Source: Campylobacterales bacterium
GTDB taxonomy: Bacteria > Campylobacterota > Campylobacteria > Campylobacterales > Sulfurimonadaceae
Length of the DNA: 64,000 nt
Direction of reading: 5' to 3'
Assembly: GCA_014859655.1 (NCBI GenBank)
Contig: JACUTT010000007.1
Span: forward strand, 1 to 64,000
The notes below the pieces were generated by a model. The model did not search any database and was not told the origin of the DNA. It saw nothing but the letters and a program-made list of their open reading frames with translations. Position 1 is the stretch's first letter; each line of letters starts with the position of its first letter. The position numbers and the translations under genes are program-made. Shown here piece after piece: positions 24,326 through 32,493 of this stretch.

Positions 24326-25618
24326 CTATATCTTCGGCGCCTGATTAATCTCGTCCGTCGCTTCGATCCTGAAGAAGGTATAAGGAGGCAACTTAACCGG
24401 TAGTTTGATCGGATTGACATTTCCGCTGTGCACCTCTTCCCATATCTTTTTGTTTTCGGCTTCGAGGACCTTAAAGATGAGATAGGATTTTCCACCCTCT
24501 TTGACGATAGAGCCGTATTCATTCTCCATCTCTTCTATAACCCGGTCCGAAGGGGCCATGATCTCAAGACGTTCTCCTGGACGGGTCGTGTATTTGCACA
24601 AATAGTAGTCGCCGCTCTGTGTCGCCATACCCGTGACCTGATGCGTCCCCATCTGCATCGTAAAGTCAAGACTCTGCCCGTCATGCTTTTCAAAAGGACG
24701 GTTGATCAAGTAGGCATCGGTAAAGCCGCGGTTTTGCATGCTTTCAAGCTCCTCCTGATAACGTTCAGAAGCAAAGGTGTTGCTATAATAGTCATCTATC
24801 GCCATGCGGTAGGCTTTGGCTGTTGTCGCCGCGTAGTAGGAGGTCTTTGTGCGCCCCTCAATCTTCACGGAGTCTACACAGCCGCTATCAAGGATCTCTT
24901 TCATATGCGAGGCAAGGTTCAGGTCTTTTGAGTTCATGATGTAGGTGCCGATGCCCGGGTCTTCCTCGAGCCTGAAAAGCGTTCCCGTCTCGGGATTTGC
25001 CGCGTAGAGCTCATAAGGAAAACGGCAGTCGTTGGCGCATGAACCGCGGTTGGGAACACGTCCGCTTTGAAGGGTCGAGATAAGACAGCGCCCGCTATAG
25101 GCGAAACACATTGACCCGTGGACAAAGACCTCCAGCTCAAGCGTCGGCAGCTCTTTTTTAATCTCCTGAAGATCTTTCAGCGATATCTCGCGTGCCGCAA
25201 TGATGCGCTTTGCGCCCATATCGTGGTAGATCTGCGCATCCAGAACGTTCATGACATTGGCCTGGGTTGAGAGGTGAAGGTCGATGTGCGGTGCGATCTC
25301 GTGGGCGAGTTTGAGCACGCCCGGCGTCGCAACGATGATCGCATCGGGACCAAGATCAGCAATGGCCTCTATATGTTTCTTAAGAAGGTTTATCTGGGAG
25401 TTAAAAGGGAAACCGTTGATCGTCGTGTAGACTTTTTTCCCGTGCTCATGGGCATAATCGATCCCCTCTTTGAAGCTCTCCATCGTAAACTCCTTGCCGG
25501 AGCGGATACGCAAAGAGAAGTGGCTGACGCCGCCGTATACCGCGTCGGCTCCAAAATCAAGGGCAATTTTTAGTTTTTCAAGGTTTCCCGCAGGGGAGAG
25601 AAGTTCGACTCTGTTCAT
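24326..25618 (-). CDS. U32 peptidase-family protein (TrhP/YegQ-like)
   Basis: This 430-residue protein of the U32 family has the typical N-terminus VELLSPAGNLEKLKIALDFGADAVYGG and FSLRIRSGKEFT. The conserved cysteine-rich block CFAYSGRCLISTLQSGRVPNRGSC (near residue 173) is the probable iron-sulfur binding region. The C-terminal beta-barrel extension, ending TDEINQAPKI, is as in YegQ/TrhP, which is needed for uridine-34 hydroxylation in tRNA. Other U32 members act on rRNA (RlhA) or ubiquinone (UbiU/V), but this bacterium probably makes menaquinone. Length and architecture favour the tRNA-hydroxylation branch. Confidence 0.85.
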   Translation of the reverse strand: MNRVELLSPAGNLEKLKIALDFGADAVYGGVSHFSLRIRSGKEFTMESFKEGIDYAHEHGKKVYTTINGFPFNSQINLLKKHIEAIADLGPDAIIVATPGVLKLAHEIAPHIDLHLSTQANVMNVLDAQIYHDMGAKRIIAAREISLKDLQEIKKELPTLELEVFVHGSMCFAYSGRCLISTLQSGRVPNRGSCANDCRFPYELYAANPETGTLFRLEEDPGIGTYIMNSKDLNLASHMKEILDSGCVDSVKIEGRTKTSYYAATTAKAYRMAIDDYYSNTFASERYQEELESMQNRGFTDAYLINRPFEKHDGQSLDFTMQMGTHQVTGMATQSGDYYLCKYTTRPGERLEIMAPSDRVIEEMENEYGSIVKEGGKSYLIFKVLEAENKKIWEEVHSGNVNPIKLPVKLPPYTFFRIEATDEINQAPKI

Positions 25619-25684
25619 TAAATATTCTTCTATTTTTTAGCGAATTTTAGCGAATTTCTCTGCCAAGAAGGTTAAAAAGTTCAA

Positions 25685-26377
25685 CTACTTCGAAAAGGAG
25701 GCCAGCAGGGTTTCAATGTCGTCTGAGCTTACAACATCCGCTGTTCCGGTGTCTCCTGGAAGATGGTGCGCGGAGGCAACGCGTTTGCTGTCGTCGATCT
25801 TTCCTGCAAAGAGTTCATTCATATATCCCGAGAGTGCACGCATCACATTGATGACGCGCTCGATCTTTTGTCGGTGAATATCCTGATACTGCATGATGTC
25901 CATCACATTCATGATCGCATCGCCATGCTCCTGTAGGCTGGTTACGTGCTCTTCCACTATAGTCCGTGCAAGTTCATTCTTCTCCAGTTGCGCCTTGAAG
26001 GCTTTGACATCGGGGAACTTTGAACTGAGATTTTTGAAAAGTTCGATATTGCTCTGGAAGGTTTCGACAACATCCACCATCGTTCCCTCCGCTTCCATCA
26101 GCTCATTGCCAATCTTCTCGATGTGGTCAAAGATCTCGCTCGCCTTCTCTTCGCTCTCTTTGGTGACGTCGTCGAGCTGATGGACCATTCTGTTATCATC
26201 CGTCGGCGGAGGCGGCGGCCATTTCTGGGTTGCAGAGATTTTATACTCCTCTTCGCGGTGCTCTTTTGGCTCCTCATTTGGTGCGTCGCTCTTTTCTGCG
26301 GATGGCACAGGATCCTCTTGCGCCTCATCCAAATCTATATCTTCATTCATTAACGCATCAAGTTCTTCTTGTGTCAT
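25685..26377 (-). CDS. cheZ: CheZ-type CheY-phosphate phosphatase
   Basis: The central and C-terminal part is a long helical hairpin with MQYQDIHRQKIERVINVMR near residue 165. The DIHRQ sequence fits the DxxxQ catalytic motif of CheZ and of the divergent Helicobacter CheZ. The very C-terminus SSDDIETLLASFSK resembles the CheY-binding tail of E. coli CheZ, and the N-terminus MTQEELDALM resembles the CheY-binding peptide of FliM/FliY. Residues about 14-55 form an acidic, proline-rich linker (including PPPPPTDD). The gene stands alone with its own TATAAT box and GGAG ribosome binding site. It would switch off the flagellar motor signal in the cytoplasm. Confidence 0.85.
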   Translation of the reverse strand: MTQEELDALMNEDIDLDEAQEDPVPSAEKSDAPNEEPKEHREEEYKISATQKWPPPPPTDDNRMVHQLDDVTKESEEKASEIFDHIEKIGNELMEAEGTMVDVVETFQSNIELFKNLSSKFPDVKAFKAQLEKNELARTIVEEHVTSLQEHGDAIMNVMDIMQYQDIHRQKIERVINVMRALSGYMNELFAGKIDDSKRVASAHHLPGDTGTADVVSSDDIETLLASFSK

Positions 26378-26411
26378 CGAAGTTTCTCCAATTAAATCAA
26401 TCGCTTTAGCT

Positions 26412-26417
26412 GATTAT
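26412..26417 (-). promoter_or_regulatory. -10 box (TATAAT) for cheZ
   Basis: CTATAAT on the minus strand lies about 35 bases before the cheZ ATG; GGAGAAA lies 5-6 bases before the start. Confidence 0.55.
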
Positions 26418-26468
26418 AGACAAGTTAATATATAATTAGTTTTAAATCTCAACAATAGTGAAGAAACC

Positions 26469-27272
26469 ATGTCTGATTCCGCTTCCCAACGCCTCAAAGT
26501 CGATCTTCACAACCACACTGTTTTGTGCAATCATGCCGAAGGCGATCTTAGCTTGTATATCGAAAAGGCTATCGCTTCGGGTATAGACATCTACGGTGTT
26601 TCCGACCACGCGCCGATGACATTTGATCCCGGCTACAGAATGCGCTTTAACGAGATGGATGCGTATGAGAGCATGGTCAAGGAGATGCAGGAGAAGTACA
26701 AGGGGAAGATTGAGATCCTTCTCGCCTATGAGGTGGACTATCTTCCGGGACACATGGACAAGCGCGTGCTCGAAGCCGATGTCGACTACCTTATTGGCTC
26801 GGCGCACTTTATCGACAAATGGGGATTTGACAATCCCGAATTTATCGGGCGCTATGCGCATGAAGATATCGACCAGATCTGGCAGGAGTATTTTGACCTT
26901 ATCAGAGATATGGTCCGCACCGGCTATTTTGATATTGTCGGCCACCTCGACCTTATCAAAGTCTTTAGATTCGTCCCTAAAAAAGAGATACGCGAGATCG
27001 CTGAAGAGGCCCTGCTTGAGATCAAAAAAGCCGACATGGTCATGGAGCTCAATGTCGCCGGCTTCCGCAAGCCCTGCGCAGAGCCCTACCCTTCAAAAGC
27101 GCTTCTTCAGCGTGCTTTTGAACTGGGCATTCCCATCACCTTCGCCTCGGATGCACACAAACCTGAACAGGTCGGTCTCTACCGCAATGAGATCGAGGAG
27201 TTTGCCAGATCGGCCGGCTATACCCAGTGTGCCTACTTTAAGAATCGCAAACGTTATATGGTCGATTTTTAA
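26469..27272 (+). CDS. PHP-family phosphatase, probably histidinol-phosphatase
   Basis: This 267-residue protein of the polymerase-and-histidinol-phosphatase superfamily shows the metal ligand motifs KVDLHNHTVLCNHAEGD (residues 11-27), YGVSDHAPM, the glutamate in AYEVDYLP, IGSAHFIDKW, GHLDLIKVF and ITFASDAHKPEQVG, in the order of HisK-type histidinol-phosphatases. It would dephosphorylate histidinol phosphate in histidine synthesis. No other his gene is nearby, so another phosphoester substrate cannot be excluded. It ends at a hairpin terminator. Confidence 0.87.
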   Translation: MSDSASQRLKVDLHNHTVLCNHAEGDLSLYIEKAIASGIDIYGVSDHAPMTFDPGYRMRFNEMDAYESMVKEMQEKYKGKIEILLAYEVDYLPGHMDKRVLEADVDYLIGSAHFIDKWGFDNPEFIGRYAHEDIDQIWQEYFDLIRDMVRTGYFDIVGHLDLIKVFRFVPKKEIREIAEEALLEIKKADMVMELNVAGFRKPCAEPYPSKALLQRAFELGIPITFASDAHKPEQVGLYRNEIEEFARSAGYTQCAYFKNRKRYMVDF

Positions 27273-27290
27273 TCACCTTCGACGGTGATT
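27271..27290 (+). terminator. hairpin after the PHP phosphatase gene
   Basis: AATCACC-TTCGAC-GGTGATT directly overlaps the stop codon and is followed by TCTCCCTTTT, a plausible intrinsic terminator. Confidence 0.6.
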
Positions 27291-27381
27291 TCTCCCTTTT
27301 ATGCCCTTTCGTAGGGAAAAAATCTTCAGAAAATGATTAATTTTTAATCATTTTCACTCTTTTAATTTTAACTTCTTCTGT

Positions 27382-27387
27382 TATACT
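27382..27387 (+). promoter_or_regulatory. -10 box (TATACT) for glnA
   Basis: CTGTTATACT lies 36 bases before the glnA ATG, in an AT-rich leader; TAGGAGA eight bases before the ATG is a strong ribosome binding site. Confidence 0.5.
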
Positions 27388-27422
27388 TTCAGCAATAATA
27401 AAAATTTCTAGGAGAAATACCC

Positions 27423-28853
27423 ATGGGAAAATTCGTAAACAACGTTGATGAATTCTTTAAATATTGTGAAGAGAATGACGTACAATTTGTTGACCTTCGC
27501 TTTACCGATATTAAAGGCGCATGGCATCACCTTACTTACCGCATGAGCGCAGTAAGTACTGATATTTTAAACAACGGTTTCCCGTTTGACGGTTCTTCGA
27601 TCGATGCATGGCAGCCGATCAACAAATCAGACATGATATTAAAAGCAGACGTGCCGACAGCATTTATGGATCCTTTTACTGCCGATCCAACCATCATTCT
27701 TATCTGTGACGTATATGATATCTACAAAAAAGCGCTCTACGAAAAGTGCCCGCGTTCAATCGCTAAAAAAGCATTGGCACATGCTGAGTCTATTGGTATT
27801 GCAGATGCGGCATATTTTGGTCCTGAGAATGAGTTCTTTATCTTTGACGACGTGAAGATTATTGACAATGTCAATGAAGCGGGCTACCGTGTTGATACCG
27901 AAGAGGGTGAATGGAACGATAACACTACCTTTGAGGGTATGTACAACACAGGGCACCGTCCACGTAACAAGGGCGGTTACTTCCCGGTTCAGCCTACAGA
28001 CTCGATGGTAGACCTTCGCGCCGAGATGATGCTGGTACTTGAGCAGGTCGGACTCGAAGTTATTCTTGGCCACCATGAAGTCGCACAGGGACAGGGCGAG
28101 ATTGGTATCGTCTTCTCCGACATCATCAGCGCCGCTGACAATGTCCAAAAATACAAGTATGTCGTGAAAATGGTTGCCCACCTTAACGGCAAGACTGCCA
28201 CTTTTATGCCAAAACCTCTTTACGGCGACAACGGAAGCGGCATGCACGTTCACCAGTCACTCTGGAAAGACGGCAAAAACCTTTTCTACAAAGAGGGCGA
28301 GTACGGCAATCTTTCTGAGATGGCCCTGTATTACACGGGCGGTATCTTCAAACACGCCCGCGCGGTTGCTGCCTTTACCAACCCGTCAACAAACTCATAC
28401 AAGCGTCTTATTCCGGGCTTTGAAGCTCCGAGCATCCTGACCTACTCTAGCCAGAACCGTTCGGCTTCATGCCGTATCCCTTACGGTGCAGGCGAAAAAG
28501 CGACACGTATCGAGATGCGTTTCCCAGATTCTACAGCATGTCCATACCTTGCCTTTGCCGTCATGATGATGGCCGGTCTTGATGGTATCAAGAACAAAGA
28601 GATTCCGATCGGTCCGATGGATGAGGATCTGTTCGAGCTGAGCCTTGATGAGATCCGTGAAAAAGGAATCCCTCAAATGCCGCATACGCTTCGCGGCTCA
28701 CTAGAGGCTCTTATTCGTGACAATGATTTCTTGAAGCCGGTATTTACCCAGGATTTCATTGACACCTACCAGCACTATAAGTTTGAGACACAGGTATGGC
28801 CGGACGAAGCGCGTCCTACTGCCTTTGAATTCAAAACCACTTACTCTTGCTAA
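27423..28853 (+). CDS. glnA: type I glutamine synthetase
   Basis: GlnA makes glutamine from glutamate, ammonium and ATP, as a dodecamer in the cytoplasm. At 476 residues it shows the family landmarks: [14 protein letters not shown], the metal and glutamate site [11 protein letters not shown] near residue 138, [12 protein letters not shown] near 219, [12 protein letters not shown] near 272, and [16 protein letters not shown]. The region that carries the adenylylated Tyr in enterobacteria (NLYDLPPEE) reads DLFELSLDE here, so Phe404 replaces the Tyr and adenylylation control is absent, as described for H. pylori. It has its own promoter and a terminator. Confidence 0.97.
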   Translation: MGKFVNNVDEFFKYCEENDVQFVDLRFTDIKGAWHHLTYRMSAVSTDILNNGFPFDGSSIDAWQPINKSDMILKADVPTAFMDPFTADPTIILICDVYDIYKKALYEKCPRSIAKKALAHAESIGIADAAYFGPENEFFIFDDVKIIDNVNEAGYRVDTEEGEWNDNTTFEGMYNTGHRPRNKGGYFPVQPTDSMVDLRAEMMLVLEQVGLEVILGHHEVAQGQGEIGIVFSDIISAADNVQKYKYVVKMVAHLNGKTATFMPKPLYGDNGSGMHVHQSLWKDGKNLFYKEGEYGNLSEMALYYTGGIFKHARAVAAFTNPSTNSYKRLIPGFEAPSILTYSSQNRSASCRIPYGAGEKATRIEMRFPDSTACPYLAFAVMMMAGLDGIKNKEIPIGPMDEDLFELSLDEIREKGIPQMPHTLRGSLEALIRDNDFLKPVFTQDFIDTYQHYKFETQVWPDEARPTAFEFKTTYSC

Positions 28854-28859
28854 GCTAGT

Positions 28860-28885
28860 GCCCTCAAGGATAAGACCTTGCGGGC
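28860..28885 (+). terminator. hairpin after glnA
   Basis: GCCCTCAAGG-ATAAGA-CCTTGCGGGC is a 10-bp stem with one mismatch, starting 6 bases after the glnA stop. The following tract is only moderately T-rich. Confidence 0.55.
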
Positions 28886-28932
28886 CTACCTGCTTTAAAA
28901 TATTTTAATCCTCACTATTAATCATTTTTTGT

Positions 28933-28938
28933 TATAAT
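28933..28938 (+). promoter_or_regulatory. -10 box (TATAAT) for the histidine kinase, leaderless spacing
   Basis: GTTATAAT ends 8 bases before the ATG at 28947 and no Shine-Dalgarno sequence fits between, which suggests a leaderless message. Confidence 0.5.
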
Positions 28939-28946
28939 TGTTCATT

Positions 28947-29960
28947 ATGATAAAAAACCCTTTCGTAAAATCGGCTCCGGAAATAAAGCGGCGAAAAAAC
29001 CCAAGTGAGCAGTATGGCCTTCTATCAACGGACGAGTTGATAGAGTCGATCAAAAAAACTGCCCGTTCCCCCAGCAGAAACGACCTTGACCTACAGCTTG
29101 ACTTTTTCTTAAAACGCTACGAAAAACGCAAAAAAAGCCTTGAGGTAAGCGTCAGCCATGCCGACAGATTGCGACAAGAGCTTGACAGCATCAATCATGA
29201 CCTTGAACAACGTATCCAAGAAGAGGTCAAGCTTCGCAAAGAGAACCACAGAATGTATGAGCAGCAGGCAAAAATGGCCTCAATGGGCGAGATGATGGAC
29301 GCGGTTGCGCATCAATGGAAACAGCCGCTCAATGCCCTCTCTATGATGAGCGACATCCTCAGAGGCGATTTTGAAAGCGGCAGTGTTGACCAGGCCTATA
29401 TCAACGAGCTCACCGATGATATTCAGGTACAGATCGAGCACATGGTCACCACATTGCAGGAGTTCAGAACATTTTTCAGGCCTGACAAGGAAGCGAAGAG
29501 CTTCGGCATCAAGCGCTGTGTGCAGTCGGTTATGCTACTTGTCAATGATGAGTTCTTGAAAAACAATATCAGCATTTCTATCCAAAGCTCCAAGGAGATC
29601 CTGATACACGGGATAGAAAATGAGTTTAAACACCTCATCTTGAACATCATCAACAATGCCAAAGATGCCTTCAACGAGAAAGCTATCAAAGAGCGCCGTA
29701 TTGACATCAGCTTCTACCGAGAAGACAGCCATATCAATATAGAGATCGAGGACAATGCGGGGGGAATACCGCCGGAGTTCCTCCATGACATCTTCAAACC
29801 CGAGTTCACAACCAAAACAGAGGGCAAAGGCACGGGTATCGGTCTGTATATGAGTATGCAGATCGCACAAAAGCTCGGCGGCTCCCTTTCGGCAACAAAC
29901 ACAGAACACGGGGCGCGCTTTTTGCTTGAGATCGTCTCAAACAACTCATCCCCAGAGTAG
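28947..29960 (+). CDS. soluble sensor histidine kinase
   Basis: This is a cytoplasmic two-component kinase of 337 residues with no membrane segment. A coiled-coil region (about residues 60-105) precedes the phosphoacceptor block VAHQWKQPLNALSMM (His near residue 117). The ATPase domain has the N box LNIINNAKDAFNEKA, the G1 box DNAGGIPPEF and G2 GKGTGIGLYMSMQI. The input is not recognisable; the N-terminal 60 residues carry no known sensor. The track start is a TTG three codons earlier; the ATG at 28947 is preferred. The gene right after it is a broken receiver-domain gene, so the partner must be elsewhere if the kinase is functional. Confidence 0.9.
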   Translation: MIKNPFVKSAPEIKRRKNPSEQYGLLSTDELIESIKKTARSPSRNDLDLQLDFFLKRYEKRKKSLEVSVSHADRLRQELDSINHDLEQRIQEEVKLRKENHRMYEQQAKMASMGEMMDAVAHQWKQPLNALSMMSDILRGDFESGSVDQAYINELTDDIQVQIEHMVTTLQEFRTFFRPDKEAKSFGIKRCVQSVMLLVNDEFLKNNISISIQSSKEILIHGIENEFKHLILNIINNAKDAFNEKAIKERRIDISFYREDSHINIEIEDNAGGIPPEFLHDIFKPEFTTKTEGKGTGIGLYMSMQIAQKLGGSLSATNTEHGARFLLEIVSNNSSPE

Positions 29961-29965
29961 CCAAG

Positions 29966-30229
29966 ATGGCCTATAGGTTCCTCCTCTTAGAAGATGACCT
30001 TTGCTTGCATAGACGCTCAAGGAGATGCTTGAAGAGGAGGAATATAGCGTCGATCTAGCCCAAATTGAAGACGAAGCCGCCGAGCATGTCTCCCGCAACA
30101 GATACGACCTCTATATCTTTGATATCAATGCTCCCGAGGGTGTCTATGCCCTCTTCGCCATTGCAAATACTAGCGACTATGGCTACTATCTACAAGATGC
30201 CTATCTTAAAAAAGGCTTCATGATTTTTC
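29966..30229 (+). pseudogene. frameshifted and internally shortened response-regulator receiver remnant
   Basis: The frame from ATG 29966 reads MAYRFLLLEDDLCL, a typical receiver N-terminus with the acidic pocket. Near 30011 the homology jumps to another frame: TLKEMLEEEEYSVDLAQIEDEAAEHV then NRYDLYIFDINAPEGV, the phospho-acceptor Asp strand. The shift equals one missing base. After the Asp strand only a fragment follows (YGYYLQDAYLKKGF, like the D-D-Y-L-K-K-P-F end of receivers) before a stop-rich region. No DNA-binding domain remains. It lies 5 bases after the histidine kinase, so it was probably its cognate regulator. Confidence 0.6.
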
Positions 30230-30268
30230 ATGATTTTCTCTTTTTTCTCTTTTGCACCCCCACTTTGC

Positions 30269-30274
30269 TATAAT
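30269..30274 (+). promoter_or_regulatory. -10 box (TATAAT) for leuA
   Basis: TGCTATAAT lies 75 bases before the leuA ATG, leaving an approximately 70-base leader with a hairpin. Confidence 0.6.
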
Positions 30275-30296
30275 TGCACTATCAGTAACGTATTTA

Positions 30297-30353
30297 TTGA
30301 AATTTGAGTTTACTGCAAGTCTTCTCTTGCAGATTTCCAAGGAATCCTTATGA
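30297..30353 (+). promoter_or_regulatory. leuA leader: hairpin and possible Leu-rich leader ORF
   Basis: The leader contains the perfect stem CTGCAAG-TCTTCT-CTTGCAG (30313-30332). A frame opening at TTG 30297 and closing with a TGA that overlaps the leuA ATG (ATGA) would encode an 18-residue peptide containing LLL at codons CTT CTC TTG, inside that hairpin. There is no good ribosome binding site for the TTG, so translation is uncertain. AAGGAA before the leuA ATG is the leuA ribosome binding site. Confidence 0.35.
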
Positions 30354-32017
30354 AGGAAGTTGTACAGAAATATCAACCTTATCCGCAGGTCGATTTGCCC
30401 AATAGAGAGTGGCCGAACAGAGTCATAGAAAAAGCACCGATCTGGTGCAGCGTGGATCTTCGCGACGGCAACCAAGCCCTTGTCACACCTATGAACCTAA
30501 GCCAAAAACTCGAACTGTACAAACTCCTTGTCAAACTCGGTTTCAAAAATATTGAGGTGGGATTTCCCTCCGCCTCAAAGGTCGAATTCGACTTTTTGCG
30601 CACCCTTGTCGAGCAGAACCTCATCCCCGATGATGTGACTATTCAGGTCTTGGTACAGGCGCGAGAGCACCTTATCGAAAAGACTTTTGAGGCACTAAGA
30701 GGCGTCAAACATGCCATCGTGCATCTGTACAACTCCACCTCCGTGGCGCAGCGAAAGATCGTCTTCAAGATGAGCCAGGAGGAGATCATCACACTCGCCC
30801 TTGAAGGCGTCGAGCTGGTCAAAAAATACGAGGCGAAGCATAACGGGAAGATCTCTTTGGAGTACTCTCCGGAGAGTTTTACGGGCACAGAGCTTGAGTT
30901 TGCCTCCAAGATCTGCAACGCAGTGACCAAAGCCTGGGGCATCAGCGAAGAGCGCAAGGTCGTCATCAACCTTCCCGCAACGGTCGAGATGGCGACACCC
31001 AATGTCTATGCCGACCAGATAGAGTGGATGGGCCGACACCTTGACAACCGTGAACATGTGCTGATCTCAACGCACACGCACAACGACCGCGGTACCTCAG
31101 TTGCCGCGACAGAGCTGGCACTTTTGGCCGGAGCGGACCGTGTTGAGGGCACCCTTCTTTCCAACGGCGAGCGCACTGGAAATGTCGATATCATCACCCT
31201 TGCTTTGAACATGTACACCCAGGGGATTGACCCTAAACTGGACTTTTCTGATATCAACACCGTTTTGGATGTCGTTGAGCGCTGCACAAATATCGAGACA
31301 CATGTGCGCCATCCCTATGTAGGAGAACTCGTATATACAGCTTTTTCAGGTTCTCACCAGGATGCCATCAATAAAGGACTCGCCTACCAAAAGAGTAAGA
31401 AAGATGAGTTCTGGGAAGTGCCCTACCTTCCTATCGATCCCGGCGATCTCGGACGTAGCTATGAGGGAATCATCCGCATCAACTCCCAGTCAGGAAAAGG
31501 CGGGGTCGCCTACCTTTTGGAAGAAAAATACGGCTACTCACTTCCCAAAAAGATGCATCCCGAGATCGGGCGCATCGTGCAGCTTGTGACGGACAAAGAG
31601 GGCAGAGAACTTGAGGCGGAAGAGATCTTTGATATCTTCAAAAAGACCTATTTCAAACCCAAGATGCATATTGAGCTCATCGATTTTGCTATGAGTTCGG
31701 TCACAGCCAAGGATCATCTGGTCAAGTGCACCCTGACCTATAACTATAAGGGCAAGGAGGTCAAGACTTTAGGGCAGGGAAATGGCCCGATCGATGCCTG
31801 TCGAGATGCCCTTAAAAAAGATTATCCCAACAAGTTCACCTTAACAGACTTTACCCAACATACCTGCGGGGTGAAGTCCTCGGCAAAAGCGGTTGCCTAT
31901 ATCCAGGTGCAGACAAAATCCTTGGACGCCTTCTACGGAGTCGGCGCGGATACCGATACAGCCTACGCCTCGATAAAAGCACTCTTTTGTGCGCTGAACC
32001 GGGCTTTTGCAGCCTAA
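30350..32017 (+). CDS. leuA: 2-isopropylmalate synthase
   Basis: LeuA condenses acetyl-CoA with 2-oxoisovalerate in the first step of leucine synthesis. At 555 residues it is the long (type 2, fungal/actinobacterial-like) form: the catalytic start IWCSVDLRDGNQALVTPM (with the DLRDGNQ block), the metal ligands in HTHNDRGTSVAATEL near residue 244, and an N-terminal extension MKEVVQKYQPYPQVDLPNREWP. The C-terminal 130 residues form the leucine-feedback regulatory domain (from about residue 430). The stop overlaps the converging outer-membrane gene by 4 bases. Gene symbol by family; other leu genes are elsewhere. Confidence 0.95.
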   Translation: MKEVVQKYQPYPQVDLPNREWPNRVIEKAPIWCSVDLRDGNQALVTPMNLSQKLELYKLLVKLGFKNIEVGFPSASKVEFDFLRTLVEQNLIPDDVTIQVLVQAREHLIEKTFEALRGVKHAIVHLYNSTSVAQRKIVFKMSQEEIITLALEGVELVKKYEAKHNGKISLEYSPESFTGTELEFASKICNAVTKAWGISEERKVVINLPATVEMATPNVYADQIEWMGRHLDNREHVLISTHTHNDRGTSVAATELALLAGADRVEGTLLSNGERTGNVDIITLALNMYTQGIDPKLDFSDINTVLDVVERCTNIETHVRHPYVGELVYTAFSGSHQDAINKGLAYQKSKKDEFWEVPYLPIDPGDLGRSYEGIIRINSQSGKGGVAYLLEEKYGYSLPKKMHPEIGRIVQLVTDKEGRELEAEEIFDIFKKTYFKPKMHIELIDFAMSSVTAKDHLVKCTLTYNYKGKEVKTLGQGNGPIDACRDALKKDYPNKFTLTDFTQHTCGVKSSAKAVAYIQVQTKSLDAFYGVGADTDTAYASIKALFCALNRAFAA

Positions 32018-32484
32018 AAGAAGAAACCGATAAGCACTTCTGCATAGGTATGCGTTTTATCGAAGATTGCCGTCCGGCTCTCGTGTCTCTCCTGTACGAT
32101 GCCGCCGCTGACCAGGAGATTTTGATTTACTATGGCCAAGCCCGCGCGGTACCCGTAAGCATTGATATTATCAAAATTGCTGACAAAGATATGCCGGTAG
32201 AGCACTCCGACATAGGGGCGCAGCTTTTTATCCACAGGTATAAAATAGCTGCTCTCTGCACTTATCTTCTGAATGTTTGGGCTTGCCGAAAACCACCTCT
32301 CATACCCTACTCCCACAGAAAGATCGTCTAGGATAAAATAGTTGCCGCTGAGACCGGCTACGGTATAGTTCTCGTTTGAAACCGAGACAGAACCCAGTTT
32401 TATTCCAAGAGACGCACTCCCTTGCGAAAACATATCCGCACTCAGTGTCATCCAGATCATTACAAGTGCTATTAGCGTTTTCAT
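32014..32484 (-). CDS. small outer-membrane beta-barrel protein
   Basis: This 156-residue protein has a signal peptide (MKTLIALVMIWMTLSADMFSQG) followed by alternating hydrophobic/polar strands with aromatic girdles (SLGIKLGSVSVSN, GNYFILDDLSVGVGYERWF, GLAIVNQNLLVSGGIV) and a C-terminal Phe (LIGFFF), typical of an 8-stranded OmpW/OmpX-like barrel. I do not recognise a named family. It follows pbp1A by 9 bases and is probably the last gene of that operon. Function unknown. Confidence 0.75.
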   Translation of the reverse strand: MKTLIALVMIWMTLSADMFSQGSASLGIKLGSVSVSNENYTVAGLSGNYFILDDLSVGVGYERWFSASPNIQKISAESSYFIPVDKKLRPYVGVLYRHIFVSNFDNINAYGYRAGLAIVNQNLLVSGGIVQERHESRTAIFDKTHTYAEVLIGFFF

Positions 32485-32493
32485 CTGTTTCCT

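Noticed and set aside
30025-30273. 82-codon ORF as an intact small regulator
   Set aside because: It lacks the receiver N-terminus, which is found upstream in another frame, and it runs into unrelated sequence at its end.
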